Assembly (NCBI GenBank): GCA_938092065.1
Contig: CALKND010000017.1
Coordinates: 1 to 64,000, forward strand
Direction of reading: 5' to 3'
Length of the DNA stretch: 64,000 nt
DNA from: an uncultured Rhodospirillales bacterium
GTDB lineage: Bacteria; Pseudomonadota; Alphaproteobacteria; Rhodospirillales; JABHCV01
Shown: in pieces, positions 23,513-33,111 of the stretch
Numbering within the stretch: the first letter of the stretch is position 1
Layout of the letters: every line of letters begins with the position of its first letter
The notes under the pieces: generated by a model
Databases searched by the model: none
What the model saw: only the letters and a program-made list of their open reading frames with translations
What the model was told of the DNA's origin: nothing
Translations under genes and position numbers: made by a program

Positions 23513-24819
23513 TTGTCGACATCCATTTCAGACAAAAAGTTTCGTGTGAGCCGTTTCCCCTCCTCAACCGCAGGCTGATCAAATGGGTTAACACCAAGTA
23601 GATGCGCTGAAATAATTGTTTCCAACATAAAATGCATAAGCAGTGCTCCAAGAATTTCTTCATTCAGTTCACTAACTTGAAAAACACGGATTGGGCAACC
23701 ATGATCCGCTAGGGTAGTCAGAGTGGCTTTCTGTTCGGCAGAAAGAAGGTCGCCCATGGAGCGTCCATTAAGATATGCAAGTGAGGAATCACTGGTGTTT
23801 GCGGCGCAGACTGGGCGCCCCGTATTTGCTACGTCGAGGGTTAGTAAAGTGAACATCTTGTCTTTAGGGCCATCCAAATAAAGTTGCATCTGACTGTGTT
23901 GATCACGGGTGCCAAGTGCGCGTATCGGAGTTGTCCCGGTGCCATCTTTACCGAGACTTTCTGCCCATAACTGCTGAAACCATAGTCCAAAATTAGATAG
24001 TCTATCGGCATAGGGCATGATTACTGTTAAGGTCGCACCTTTGTCTCGAAATAGAGTTATGCTAATTGCTGCTCCTGCTGCTGCCTCACACTCCGCCGGG
24101 GATTTAGCTTCAAGTGCGGACCTAAGCACTCGGGTAGCCCCAGCCCGAATGGCAATGGGATCAAGGCCAGAAATCATTGCGGGTAACAAACCAACATTTG
24201 ATAAAACGGAAAAACGCCCACCCACGCCGGGGTCATGGTCAAGGGTGGACAAGTTTCTGCTATTGGCAATACGACGCAGGGGATTGTCACCTGGCTCTGC
24301 AATTATTAAAACATGGTCGGTAGCCTTCTCTTCTCCGACGCATTGGTCAATGGCATCCAAACAGACAATAAATTGAGCAATTGTTTCTGCGGTCCCGCCA
24401 GATTTTGAAATGACAATAAACCCAGTGCGCTTTAATTCAATGCGACTGAATAAGGTCTCAAAGGTATTAGGGTCAACATTATCAATAAAGTATAGGCGTG
24501 GAGACCCATCCTGTGGGCCAAATCCGACATCAGCCAAGGAACATAGTGTTTGACCGCCGAGGCTTGAACCGCCAGTTCCCAAAATAATCATAGTATCAAA
24601 ATCACGACGGCATCTTTCAACAACTGGCCTCAGGCTTTCAATATCGCTAGTCGCTTCGGGTAAGCCAAGCAAAGGAATGCTGTTGTCTTTATAGGCCTTG
24701 CGTAAGGCATCAAGCGCTACACTGGTTTCTTCTAAGACAGCAGAATAGGAGTCTACATCTAGTCCCCTGTCGCCAATAGCTTCGGCGAAGCATCTTCTTT
24801 TATCGTGGTGGTAAAGCAT
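23509..24819 (-). CDS. pgi: Glucose-6-phosphate isomerase (short form)
   Basis: This 436-residue enzyme interconverts glucose 6-phosphate and fructose 6-phosphate. It is about 100 residues shorter than the E. coli enzyme, as is usual for the alphaproteobacterial short form. Seen are MIILGTGGSSLGGQTLCSL, VISKSGGTAETIAQF (phosphate binding), GVGGRFSVLSNVGLLPA, and QLWAESLGKDGTGTTPIRALGTRDQHSQMQLYLDGPKD, which holds catalytic Glu, His and Lys-region residues. It overlaps mutL by 4 bp and follows the M16 genes by 70 bp on the same strand. Confidence 0.92.
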   Translation of the reverse strand: MLYHHDKRRCFAEAIGDRGLDVDSYSAVLEETSVALDALRKAYKDNSIPLLGLPEATSDIESLRPVVERCRRDFDTMIILGTGGSSLGGQTLCSLADVGFGPQDGSPRLYFIDNVDPNTFETLFSRIELKRTGFIVISKSGGTAETIAQFIVCLDAIDQCVGEEKATDHVLIIAEPGDNPLRRIANSRNLSTLDHDPGVGGRFSVLSNVGLLPAMISGLDPIAIRAGATRVLRSALEAKSPAECEAAAGAAISITLFRDKGATLTVIMPYADRLSNFGLWFQQLWAESLGKDGTGTTPIRALGTRDQHSQMQLYLDGPKDKMFTLLTLDVANTGRPVCAANTSDSSLAYLNGRSMGDLLSAEQKATLTTLADHGCPIRVFQVSELNEEILGALLMHFMLETIISAHLLGVNPFDQPAVEEGKRLTRNFLSEMDVDK

Positions 24820-24889
24820 AAGTTTGAGAACCTTTTAGTGGTCCGAATCTACCACAAATATTACCATAATTTCAGGAAAGTTAATCTCC

Positions 24890-26236
24890 TTAAGGTGTCG
24901 AGGTGACTCCTTCGGGAGTGCCGACAACCACGATAACTAGATTATCAGGATCGAGCAATTTTTTGGCTGTGGCGTTAATATCCTCTAGACTGATGTTGGA
25001 AATTATTGAATTACGCTGATCAAGAAAATTAATACCTAGGTCTTCAAGCTGCATAGAAACCAGGATCGCCGCTATGTTCCCACTCGATGTAAAGCGCAGC
25101 GGATATGACCCAATCAGATAGGTCTTGGCATCAATAAGGGTTTTAGCATCAACACCTTTATTGGCCATTAGCCTCCATTCTTTTTTTAAGACCGTTAAGG
25201 TTTCACCAACTCGCTTGTTAGCAGTTCCACCGTAGCCCTGCAGGAGCCCTGCGTGCCTTCTAGGATACAAGTAACTGCCAATTGAATATGCTAGACCACG
25301 TTTTTCTCTGATTTCGTTGTATAGGCGTGAAGTAAAACCGCCCCCACCCAGAATATGGTTCAGCACATAAGCTTTATAAAAATCTGGGTCAACTCGCTTA
25401 AGACCTTTCTGAGCAAAAACTATGGCGCTTTGCGGCACTGCCATTTGAATTACCTTTGTGCGACCCGAAATTTGAGGTTGGGCTTCTTTGATGTTTGTGG
25501 CTTTTGAGGTTGCAGGTAAATCTAGAAATATCTGATCTAGCCGACGCCCTAACTCGTCAGGTTTTATGTCACCGACTACCCCAATAATAAGATTGTCACG
25601 GGCCAAACGCTCATGTTTAAAGACTTTCAAATCAGTTCTAGTAATAGCCTTGATGCTTTTGGTCGTCCCTTTAACCGAGCGGCCATAAGGATGATTGGGG
25701 AACAAATCCTTGACTAAAGTTAGACTGGCAACCGTTTCTGGGACTTGTGAGGAGCGACGCAACCCAGCCAATATTTGTGAGCGAATACGATATATAGTTT
25801 TTTCATCAAAACGGGGCTGTACAATGGCTGCTCTGAGCATTGTGAATGCTTGGTCTCTATTTTTACTTAATGTTTTGAGGCGACCTCGGAAGGTGTCACG
25901 ATTGGCATCAAAGCGAAGGACGATTGATAAATCTTCAAGACGGCGTTGAAATGATTGGCTATCCAGATCACCAGCGCCTTCATCAAGCAAGCCTGAAACC
26001 ATGTAGGCAAGTCCCTCTTTGCCGTCTGGATCCAGCGCCGCACCACCGCGAAAAGCAAAGTGCATGTTGATGATCGGGTTTAGATGATCGCTGACTAACC
26101 AAGCCTCAATGCCACTTGGGCTCAGAACCTTGACAACATTAATCTTATGACCTGGTTTATGGTTGGCCTCTGCCACCCCACAAGGCCATAGCCCCACAAT
26201 AAAACTAAAAAAGAGCATTAAATTGAAAAATTTCAT
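24890..26236 (-). CDS. M16 family peptidase-like protein without zinc motif
   Basis: This is a 448-residue protein with a signal peptide (about 1-24, ending AEA) and two M16 half-barrels. The HxxEH zinc motif expected after GLAYM is absent (the sequence reads VSGLLDEGAG), so it should be the non-catalytic partner of an M16 pair. It keeps the glycine-rich HILGGGGFTSRLYNEIREKRGLAYSIGS segment that handles substrate. The adjacent gene (26233) has the zinc motif and overlaps it by 4 bp. The two probably form a periplasmic heterodimer degrading peptides, by analogy with mitochondrial processing peptidase subunits. Confidence 0.9.
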   Translation of the reverse strand: MKFFNLMLFFSFIVGLWPCGVAEANHKPGHKINVVKVLSPSGIEAWLVSDHLNPIINMHFAFRGGAALDPDGKEGLAYMVSGLLDEGAGDLDSQSFQRRLEDLSIVLRFDANRDTFRGRLKTLSKNRDQAFTMLRAAIVQPRFDEKTIYRIRSQILAGLRRSSQVPETVASLTLVKDLFPNHPYGRSVKGTTKSIKAITRTDLKVFKHERLARDNLIIGVVGDIKPDELGRRLDQIFLDLPATSKATNIKEAQPQISGRTKVIQMAVPQSAIVFAQKGLKRVDPDFYKAYVLNHILGGGGFTSRLYNEIREKRGLAYSIGSYLYPRRHAGLLQGYGGTANKRVGETLTVLKKEWRLMANKGVDAKTLIDAKTYLIGSYPLRFTSSGNIAAILVSMQLEDLGINFLDQRNSIISNISLEDINATAKKLLDPDNLVIVVVGTPEGVTSTP

Positions 26237-27636
26237 TTTTCATCCTCCCTTTGTAGCAGGGCGGTGACGTTGGGGCGGTTTTTAAGAACGGCGTGAGCCG
26301 CCGCATTAACCTGATCTACTGTGACATTTGCGATCAGGTGGGGCCATGTTTCAACATCTGTAATACTTTTCCCTGATGATAGCGCCGAGCCTATCGTCAT
26401 GGCTCCGGTTGAGAGAGAATCTCGTGCATAAACAGCCTGTGCAAACATTGATTTTTTTACACGCGCGATCTCTTCTTCAGCAATCCCATCCTTTAGTAAA
26501 GTCTCTATTTCTCTTTCCATAGCCTTTTCTAAAGTTTTCATACTTACCCCAAGGGTTGGCGAGGCATAAAATGTAAATTGAGATGGACCTTGAGGATCAG
26601 AATTGTAGCCAGTGCCTGCTGATACTGCTAATTTCTGATCAACAACCAGTGACCGGTATATCTGACTAGTCGTGCCACCACCAATCACAGCAGAGAGAAC
26701 CTCGAGGGCGTAGCTGTGCTCTTGCCCTGCACCACCCGATATGGACGTCGTCTGACTTGGGGCGAGAAAAGATCTACTCCACGACGCCTGACGGACTCTG
26801 GCATCTTTTAAAACTACCTGTCGGGATGCTTTTTGCGGCGGTTCCGACGGGCGATCTCTTTGGATTGTTGCAGATGATGGTATTTTTCCATAAGTCCTCT
26901 CGGCCATGGGTTTTAAGAGTGCAAGCGTAATGTCACCCGCGACTACAAGGACGGCGTTTCCTGGATTATACCATTTGTCATAAAAAGCTTGAAGATCATT
27001 AACATTCAGATCTTGTATCTCGTGTTTCCAACCAATAATTGGACGGCGGTAGGGATGATTCAGAAATAATACACTACTTACATGTTCACGCAACACGGCA
27101 CTCGGATTGTTGTCAGTACGTTGAGATCGCTCTTCAAGAACTACTAATCTTTCAGTTTCGACCTCTCTTGGGTCAAACACCAGATTTTTCATCCGATCTG
27201 CTTCCATTCTCATCATAGTTTCTAGATGTTCAACGGCAACATTTTGATAATAACCAGTGTAATCTAAAGATGTGAAAGCATTTTCAGAACCACCAACACG
27301 AGCAACCGTTTTTGAGAACTCGCCAGAGGGAAGCTTGTGTGTACCTTTGAACATCAAATGCTCAAGAAAATGTGCCACCCCGCTTTTGCCAGGTAATTCG
27401 TCAGCCGATCCAGCCTTGTACCATACCATATGGGACACCACAGGCACCCTGTGGTTGGAAATAACTACCACCTGCATGCCATTTGAAAGGGTAAATGTTT
27501 TTGGATTAAAAACGCCATGATCAGCCTTGACGCTGACAGGCGAGATCAGGACAGCTAATGCCGTAAAAGTGAGAGAATTTGCGAGGAATCTGAAAACTGA
27601 ATTAATCGAAAAGACTCCCCCAGAAGCTCTTTTCAT
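26233..27636 (-). CDS. M16 family zinc peptidase, catalytic subunit
   Basis: This is a periplasmic insulinase-type peptidase. Start ATG 27636 gives 467 residues and a signal peptide ending in the VKADHG region; in-frame starts up to 27711 lie inside the upstream lipoprotein gene. The inverted zinc motif is HFLEH at residues 89-93 (GVAHFLEHLMFKG), and the third ligand is expected in the ERLVVLEERSQR helix. The second half carries SAVIGGGTTSQIYRSLVVDQKLAVS. It is followed at once by the inactive partner. The M16 pair after a DUF3035 lipoprotein and lspA-ileS is a common alphaproteobacterial order. Confidence 0.92.
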   Translation of the reverse strand: MKRASGGVFSINSVFRFLANSLTFTALAVLISPVSVKADHGVFNPKTFTLSNGMQVVVISNHRVPVVSHMVWYKAGSADELPGKSGVAHFLEHLMFKGTHKLPSGEFSKTVARVGGSENAFTSLDYTGYYQNVAVEHLETMMRMEADRMKNLVFDPREVETERLVVLEERSQRTDNNPSAVLREHVSSVLFLNHPYRRPIIGWKHEIQDLNVNDLQAFYDKWYNPGNAVLVVAGDITLALLKPMAERTYGKIPSSATIQRDRPSEPPQKASRQVVLKDARVRQASWSRSFLAPSQTTSISGGAGQEHSYALEVLSAVIGGGTTSQIYRSLVVDQKLAVSAGTGYNSDPQGPSQFTFYASPTLGVSMKTLEKAMEREIETLLKDGIAEEEIARVKKSMFAQAVYARDSLSTGAMTIGSALSSGKSITDVETWPHLIANVTVDQVNAAAHAVLKNRPNVTALLQREDEK

Positions 27637-28237
27637 CTTTGTTTCTGGCATTAGAGCTACCGTCATTAGGACGACGGATCGTCGGTGCGGTGCCTTCTTC
27701 GATAACAGCACCCTCTGATATTGTACGTCTCATGCGGCGTTGTTCCGTAGCTGGGTCAATGATTGCACCCTTTAGGCCTTTATCGTTTTTACGCCAAAAT
27801 AGAATGCTTTCCGCAATGCTTCCATCCGCACCGTTGGATAGGCTGGATGTTTCTGAATTAACAAGTTCACGGATATTTGGAATCGCTTGCGTGGCGCCGG
27901 TATTATTCAACAAAGTAGTAATTCCTGGTGTTTGATTAGCATCAGATTGTAAGTTATCGCCTTGTGGTTTATTTAAAGCTGGTGTGCTACCACGTGATAA
28001 AAGCGCATCCCTAGCCTGATTTCGTGAGACAATTGTCTGTGGACGAGTGGCGCCAGGTTTAGGTGGTCGTAGTCCAAAGTCGGGTGGCATGCTTAGTGGC
28101 GCACGGGAATAAACTGTGAACTCGTCCGGAGCGCTTTTCTCTTCACCAAACACGTTGCTCCTCTTAGATGTGCAGCCGCTTACCAGCAACGAGCCAGCGA
28201 CTGTAAATGAAATTAAGATTAAAAATTTATGTGTCAT
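27602..28237 (-). CDS. DUF3035 lipoprotein (BamF-like)
   Basis: This is a 211-residue lipoprotein from ATG 28237: MTHKFLILISFTVAGSLLVSGC, with lipobox LVSGC. An earlier in-frame ATG (28291) lies within lspA. Right after the signal comes the family hallmark PDEFTVYSRAPLSMPPDFGLR followed by PPKPGATRP. DUF3035 members are alphaproteobacterial outer-membrane lipoproteins, described as BamF in the beta-barrel assembly complex of Caulobacter. The rest is low-complexity, rich in Asn, Ser and Arg, and ends FWGSLFD. The gene sits between lspA, whose product would cleave its signal peptide, and the M16 pair. Confidence 0.88.
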   Translation of the reverse strand: MTHKFLILISFTVAGSLLVSGCTSKRSNVFGEEKSAPDEFTVYSRAPLSMPPDFGLRPPKPGATRPQTIVSRNQARDALLSRGSTPALNKPQGDNLQSDANQTPGITTLLNNTGATQAIPNIRELVNSETSSLSNGADGSIAESILFWRKNDKGLKGAIIDPATEQRRMRRTISEGAVIEEGTAPTIRRPNDGSSNARNKDEKSFWGSLFD

Positions 28238-28250
28238 CTTTGCCAATATC

Positions 28251-28760
28251 TTAACCATCATCGTCTTTTTTATCTGTTTCAGAACCAACAAAAAAAGACT
28301 CTAGCACTAAAACGATTACACCGATAGTGATCCCTGCATCTGCAACATTAAAAGCTGGCCAGTGAAAGTTTCCAACATAAAAGTCAAGGAAGTCGGCAAC
28401 GGCTCCGTGATGAATTCTATCCATAACGTTCCCAAGAGCGCCCCCAATAATCATACCCAGCGCAACTGAAATAAGACGGCTATCAGCACGTTTCAACCAA
28501 ACCAATAAAACCGCGACAATTATGAGGGCAAGACCAATTAACAGCCACTGATTTGGAGGGGACGCAGTGTCAAATATGCCGAAGCTGATACCTTTGTTCC
28601 AACCCATAACCAAATTAAAAGAAGGGAAAACAGGTATAAACCTTGGTGGGTTCATGACCTCGGTTACTATCCACCACTTAGTGGCTTGATCTAGAGTAAA
28701 AACAAGAAACACAATTATTAATCCAAGTGAGAACAGCCCTTTTCCTTGATTGTCACTCAT
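28251..28760 (-). CDS. lspA: Lipoprotein signal peptidase (signal peptidase II)
   Basis: This 169-residue inner-membrane aspartyl protease cleaves prolipoproteins after lipidation of the lipobox Cys. Four membrane segments are visible. Catalytic regions are GGALGNVMDRIHHGAVADFLD, with the first Asp in VMDR, and the second Asp in NVADAGITIGV. VMGWNKGISFGIF is the periplasmic substrate-facing motif. It overlaps ileS by 4 bp and lies 14 bp before its likely client lipoprotein gene. Confidence 0.94.
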   Translation of the reverse strand: MSDNQGKGLFSLGLIIVFLVFTLDQATKWWIVTEVMNPPRFIPVFPSFNLVMGWNKGISFGIFDTASPPNQWLLIGLALIIVAVLLVWLKRADSRLISVALGMIIGGALGNVMDRIHHGAVADFLDFYVGNFHWPAFNVADAGITIGVIVLVLESFFVGSETDKKDDDG

Positions 28761-31621
28761 TCAACTGGTCCTGGATTATGATCTGCAGCGTTTGCGCATC
28801 TTGGGCAAGCCTTTGGGTGACTTAAAATGGACCCAACGTCATCAAGGATTTTCCAACAACGCTCACACTTCTTGCCAAGGGCCAATTCTGGGATAACGGA
28901 TACGCCAGGAACGTCTTCCAGTGTAAAGGCGTCTGCGGGGCTTTTGCCACTTGAAAATATGACTCCCGATGTGATGAATAAATCAGCCAGCTCACTAGCA
29001 TCCATGGACTTGAGGGCTTCTTGATAGTCTGCATTTGTATAAACAATTGGGGCAGATTGCAGGCTGGAACCGATTCTTTTTTCTGTCCGCTCAATTTCTA
29101 ACGCACCTGTTACCACACGGCGCAAGCGGCGAATTTTAGACCATTTCCTCGACAAAGCATCATCACGCCAACTTTCAGAAACTTCTGGAAACAAGCGCAA
29201 GTGGACACTTTCCTTGTCGCCCTGATTTCGCATTAGCCAGGCTTCCTCCGCCGTGAAACAAATGAACGGTGCCAACCAAGCAGTCAAACAGTTAAAAATT
29301 TCATCAAGTACAGTACGCGTGCCGCGCCGGGTGGTGGAATTGGCGCGATCGCAATACAGACTATCCTTACGAATATCAAAATAGAAAGCAGACAGGTCAA
29401 TGGAACAGAAGTTATGCAACTCGGTAAATAACATATGGAATTGGAAATCCTCACAGGACTTCCTCATCAAGGAATCCATTTCCCATAAGCGATGTAGCAT
29501 CCAGCGCTCTAACTCTGGCATCTGGGTCTTGGGCAGTCTTTCACTCTCTTTGAAGTCGTTGAGATTTCCTAGTAGAAATCGCAATGTATTTCTAAGACGA
29601 CGATAAATATCTGTGTGACTTTTTATGATTTCTGGACCGATGCGCAGATCCTCAGAATAGTCTGAGCCAACGACCCACAAACGTAAAATATCTGCTCCGT
29701 TAACATCAATAACATCCTGTGGTGAAACAATGTTACCAAGGGACTTTGACATCTTGTGTCCATCGCCGCCCATGACGAAGCCATGGGTTAGTAATGCATC
29801 GTAAGGTGCGCGGCCCCGGGTGCCACAGGATTCAAGCAAGGAGGAGTGGAACCAGCCCCGATGCTGGTCGGACCCTTCTAGATACAGTGAGGCTGGCCAC
29901 TGAAGATCGTCACGTTCTTCAAGTACAAAGCTATGGGTTGATCCAGAATCAAACCATACATCAAGAATGTCTGTGACCTGATCGAAATCTTCTGTTGAAT
30001 AGTCTTCACCGAGAAAGCGTGACGCATCAGAGATAAACCAGGCATCTGCCCCTTCTTCTTCAACCGCCTTGACAATACGTTCCAAAACATTTTCATCACG
30101 CAAGGGCTCGCCGGTCTTTTTGTTAACAAAAACGGTAATTGGAACACCCCATGCGCGTTGGCGCGACACGCACCAGTCAGGCCGGGTCTCGATCATTCCA
30201 CTGAGGCGGTTGCGTCCGGTTTCGGGAATGAAACGAATCTCGTTTATGGCCCTCAGAGCTGTATCACGCAAGTCGTTCTTTTCCATAGAAATAAACCACT
30301 GGGGTGTATTGCGGTAAATAAGTGGGGCTTTTGAGCGCCAAGAATGGGGGTAACTGTGGATCAATTTGTCTAAGGCCAATAGGCCATTGGCTTCACCTAG
30401 TTTTTCAATTACGGCTTTGTTCCCAGGGTAATAAAGCTTGTTCTTGGTGCCCATAGCCATGACTTTAATACCGGCAAACAGGCCAACATGGTCAAAAAAG
30501 GCACCATCTGCATCCACCGTATCAGGAACAGCAATGTCGTTGGCAACTCCCAACTCCCAGTCATCTGAACCATGGCCGGGGGCAACATGGACAAAGCCTG
30601 AACCCGTATCTAACTCAACAAAATCAGCAGCTAGAAGAGGGACATCGAACCCATAATAATCATCCAGATTGTGTAGAGGGTGGCGACAAATAGTTGCAGC
30701 AAGATCGGCCCCTTTAAGGGGGTGGACGATTTTGTGAGATTCAATGCCCGTCGCCTTGCATACCTCTTCAACCAGTGCTTTAGCTACAACTATAGTTTCT
30801 CCAATCTGAGCCATAGATGCTTCAGCTAACTTGATAACCTTGATGGCAACATAATCTATATCCTCCCCGAAAGCGATTGCACGATTACCTGGAATTGTCC
30901 AAGGTGTCGTCGTCCAGATCACAATTCTAGCACCGGAGAGCTTGCTTACAGAGGTTTTAACAACGGGGAAGCCAACAAAAATAGTTGTTGAGGTGTGGTT
31001 GTGGTATTCCACCTCGGCTTCAGCTAGTGCGGTCTTTTCGACGACAGACCACATTACCGGTTTCGCTCCTTTGTAAAGGGAGCCATCCATTAAAAACTTG
31101 CCGAGTTCGCGCACGATCTGTGCCTCTGCGGCAAAGGCCATGGTGGTATATGGATTATCCCAATCACCAACGATGCCCATACGCTTAAATTCCTCGCTCT
31201 GGATGTTTATCCACTTATTAGCGAATTCACGGCATTCCTCTCGAAACTTGACAACAGGCACATCGTCTTTATCCTTGCCCGCGGCACGATACTTTTCTTC
31301 AATCTTCCATTCGATGGGTAGACCGTGACAGTCCCAGCCAGGGACATAGTTGGCATCTTTTCCCATCATTTGTTGGGAGCGTGAGATCACGTCTTTCAAA
31401 ATCTTATTAAGAGCATGGCCAATATGTAGGTGACCGTTAGCGTAGGGCGGTCCATCGTGAAGAATGAACTTCTTGAGGCCCTTACCGGCTTTACGCTGGC
31501 GTGTATAAATATCCATGTCCTGCCAGCGCTTAAGAATCACCGGCTCGCGCTGAGCCAATCCTGCCTTCATTTTGAAATCAGTCTTGGGAAGGTAAAGTGT
31601 TGATTTGTAGTCAATGGTCAT
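28757..31621 (-). CDS. ileS: Isoleucyl-tRNA synthetase
   Basis: This 954-residue class I synthetase has the HIGH motif in PPYANGHLHIGHALNKILKD, a CP1 editing domain with TTTPWTIPGNRAIAFG and GTGSGFVHVAPGHGSDDW-like residues (about 250-400), and KMSKSLGNIVSPQDVI. A C-terminal zinc finger, CERCW and CPRCA, completes the bacterial type. TDILDVWFDSGSTH and EGSDQHRGWFHSSL lie between. It overlaps lspA (4 bp) and ribF (11 bp), so the ribF-ileS-lspA set is one operon. Confidence 0.95.
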   Translation of the reverse strand: MTIDYKSTLYLPKTDFKMKAGLAQREPVILKRWQDMDIYTRQRKAGKGLKKFILHDGPPYANGHLHIGHALNKILKDVISRSQQMMGKDANYVPGWDCHGLPIEWKIEEKYRAAGKDKDDVPVVKFREECREFANKWINIQSEEFKRMGIVGDWDNPYTTMAFAAEAQIVRELGKFLMDGSLYKGAKPVMWSVVEKTALAEAEVEYHNHTSTTIFVGFPVVKTSVSKLSGARIVIWTTTPWTIPGNRAIAFGEDIDYVAIKVIKLAEASMAQIGETIVVAKALVEEVCKATGIESHKIVHPLKGADLAATICRHPLHNLDDYYGFDVPLLAADFVELDTGSGFVHVAPGHGSDDWELGVANDIAVPDTVDADGAFFDHVGLFAGIKVMAMGTKNKLYYPGNKAVIEKLGEANGLLALDKLIHSYPHSWRSKAPLIYRNTPQWFISMEKNDLRDTALRAINEIRFIPETGRNRLSGMIETRPDWCVSRQRAWGVPITVFVNKKTGEPLRDENVLERIVKAVEEEGADAWFISDASRFLGEDYSTEDFDQVTDILDVWFDSGSTHSFVLEERDDLQWPASLYLEGSDQHRGWFHSSLLESCGTRGRAPYDALLTHGFVMGGDGHKMSKSLGNIVSPQDVIDVNGADILRLWVVGSDYSEDLRIGPEIIKSHTDIYRRLRNTLRFLLGNLNDFKESERLPKTQMPELERWMLHRLWEMDSLMRKSCEDFQFHMLFTELHNFCSIDLSAFYFDIRKDSLYCDRANSTTRRGTRTVLDEIFNCLTAWLAPFICFTAEEAWLMRNQGDKESVHLRLFPEVSESWRDDALSRKWSKIRRLRRVVTGALEIERTEKRIGSSLQSAPIVYTNADYQEALKSMDASELADLFITSGVIFSSGKSPADAFTLEDVPGVSVIPELALGKKCERCWKILDDVGSILSHPKACPRCANAADHNPGPVE

Positions 31622-32549
31622 TCAATATTTGCCTTGCTTTATCGCAATCGATGGCGATTTGTGCCTTTAAATCATCAAGTCCGTTAAACTTCTTTTCTTC
31701 GCGCAAAAAATCAATTAATGCGACACGCAATTGATTACCATACAGGTCACCATCAAATTCAAAAAGATGTGCTTCAAAAATAGTGTCTTTTTTGTCGAAG
31801 GTCGGTCTGCTTCCGTAATTGGCTACTCCGTTTAGCCATTTGGTATTTGCGCCATCATTAATACCTGCCCTGATTGCATAAACACCGTGCGCCGGGTTTA
31901 AATGTTCTCCTAAAAAGAGGTTTGCTGTTGGAAAGCCAATAGTTTGCCCGCGTTTATCACCGTGTTCAACCCGACCATCAATTTCAAACGGTCTGCCCAG
32001 TAACTTTGCGGCAGCGAGAGGATTTCCTTTCCTCAAGTAATCCCTGATTCTAGTCGAAGAATAGACAATTTCTCCATTATCGACTGCACTAACGCAAGTA
32101 AAGTCAAACCCTTGATTCTTACCCTTCTGAAGTAAAAGCCCACAGTTGCCAGCCCTTTTGTTGCCAAACACAAAATCATAGCCGGAAACAACATGACGTG
32201 CATCCAATCCTTCGACTAGAACCTTCATAACAAAATCATCCGCGCTCAGAGCAGCAAAATTTTTGTCAAAATGGAGTACAATTAGGTTATCAACTCCCAG
32301 TTCCTCAATATGGTGTGCTTTGGTTCTAAATGGAGTTAAACGGAAAGCTTCATTATTAGGGCTGAAGAACGTGCGTGGGTGGGGCTCAAAGCTTAGAACT
32401 GTCCACGGTATGCCTTGACCATGAGCGATCCGCCCAGCCTCGCCAATAACTGCACGATGGCCAAGATGGACACCATCGAAGTTTCCGATGGCAATTGATG
32501 ACCCTCGAACTTCATCTGGTAGATTTTCGTAATGTCTAAATACTTGCAT
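31611..32549 (-). CDS. ribF: Bifunctional riboflavin kinase/FAD synthetase
   Basis: This 312-residue enzyme makes FMN and then FAD. The N-terminal adenylyltransferase domain shows IAIGNFDGVHLGHRAVI and GYDFVFGNKRAGN with STRIRDYLRKGN. The C-terminal kinase domain has VEHGDKRGQTIGFPTANL, GVYAIRA, VANYGSRPTF and EAHLFEFDGDLYG. It is the first gene of the ribF-ileS-lspA operon; the divergent 560-bp gap upstream should contain its promoter, but no clear box was identified. Confidence 0.94.
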   Translation of the reverse strand: MQVFRHYENLPDEVRGSSIAIGNFDGVHLGHRAVIGEAGRIAHGQGIPWTVLSFEPHPRTFFSPNNEAFRLTPFRTKAHHIEELGVDNLIVLHFDKNFAALSADDFVMKVLVEGLDARHVVSGYDFVFGNKRAGNCGLLLQKGKNQGFDFTCVSAVDNGEIVYSSTRIRDYLRKGNPLAAAKLLGRPFEIDGRVEHGDKRGQTIGFPTANLFLGEHLNPAHGVYAIRAGINDGANTKWLNGVANYGSRPTFDKKDTIFEAHLFEFDGDLYGNQLRVALIDFLREEKKFNGLDDLKAQIAIDCDKARQILNDH

Positions 32550-33111
32550 GGCGAGGGGAAGATGTCCGGCAGACCCCTCTGGGTCAAGGGGAAAGAAACT
32601 TTTTTAGGCTATTTTAAAACAATTATTCTGTGCAGCTTTTTCTTGTAACCATCCCAATTGTCTCATAGGCAATGACAAAATTACACTGAAATCTTCAAAT
32701 TGTTTTTTAGTTGGACAAGTTTAATTCCTGAAAGAGTTCTATAACGGCATTTAGATTGAGGACATTAGCACCAGCCCTAACTGGCAAAATAAAATAAATG
32801 AGTTTACGTTTTATTTTTTAGTGACAGTCACGTTGAAAATCAGGCCTGCCATCAATATAACGCCTTATAATGTAATCTCACTGGCGGACTGGACCAATAT
32901 TATCAGAAATAACTTTATGCTAGAATTAATGTCTCCATCGGTGTTGCCTGCATGTTTATAATGACTTCATCTAAATTTTCAAAATAATAGCTACAAACTT
33001 CGTAGCATAAGGAAGCGCCTTGATTGATTTTATTGATTGTATTTTGATCTATGGCTATTTTTTTACAGAGCATTATTTCTGTAGGGCGTAACATACGGCC
33101 CTAGTGATTTT
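32550..33111. other. Divergent intergenic region ribF / M23 gene
   Basis: This is 562 bp of AT-rich DNA with no supportable ORF, tRNA or riboswitch. The upstream flank of ribF was inspected for an FMN-riboswitch-like arrangement and none was recognised. It should hold promoters for both divergent genes. Confidence 0.4.

Noticed and set aside
32550-33111. Possible FMN riboswitch upstream of ribF
   Set aside because: None of the conserved riboswitch blocks was recognised in the leader.
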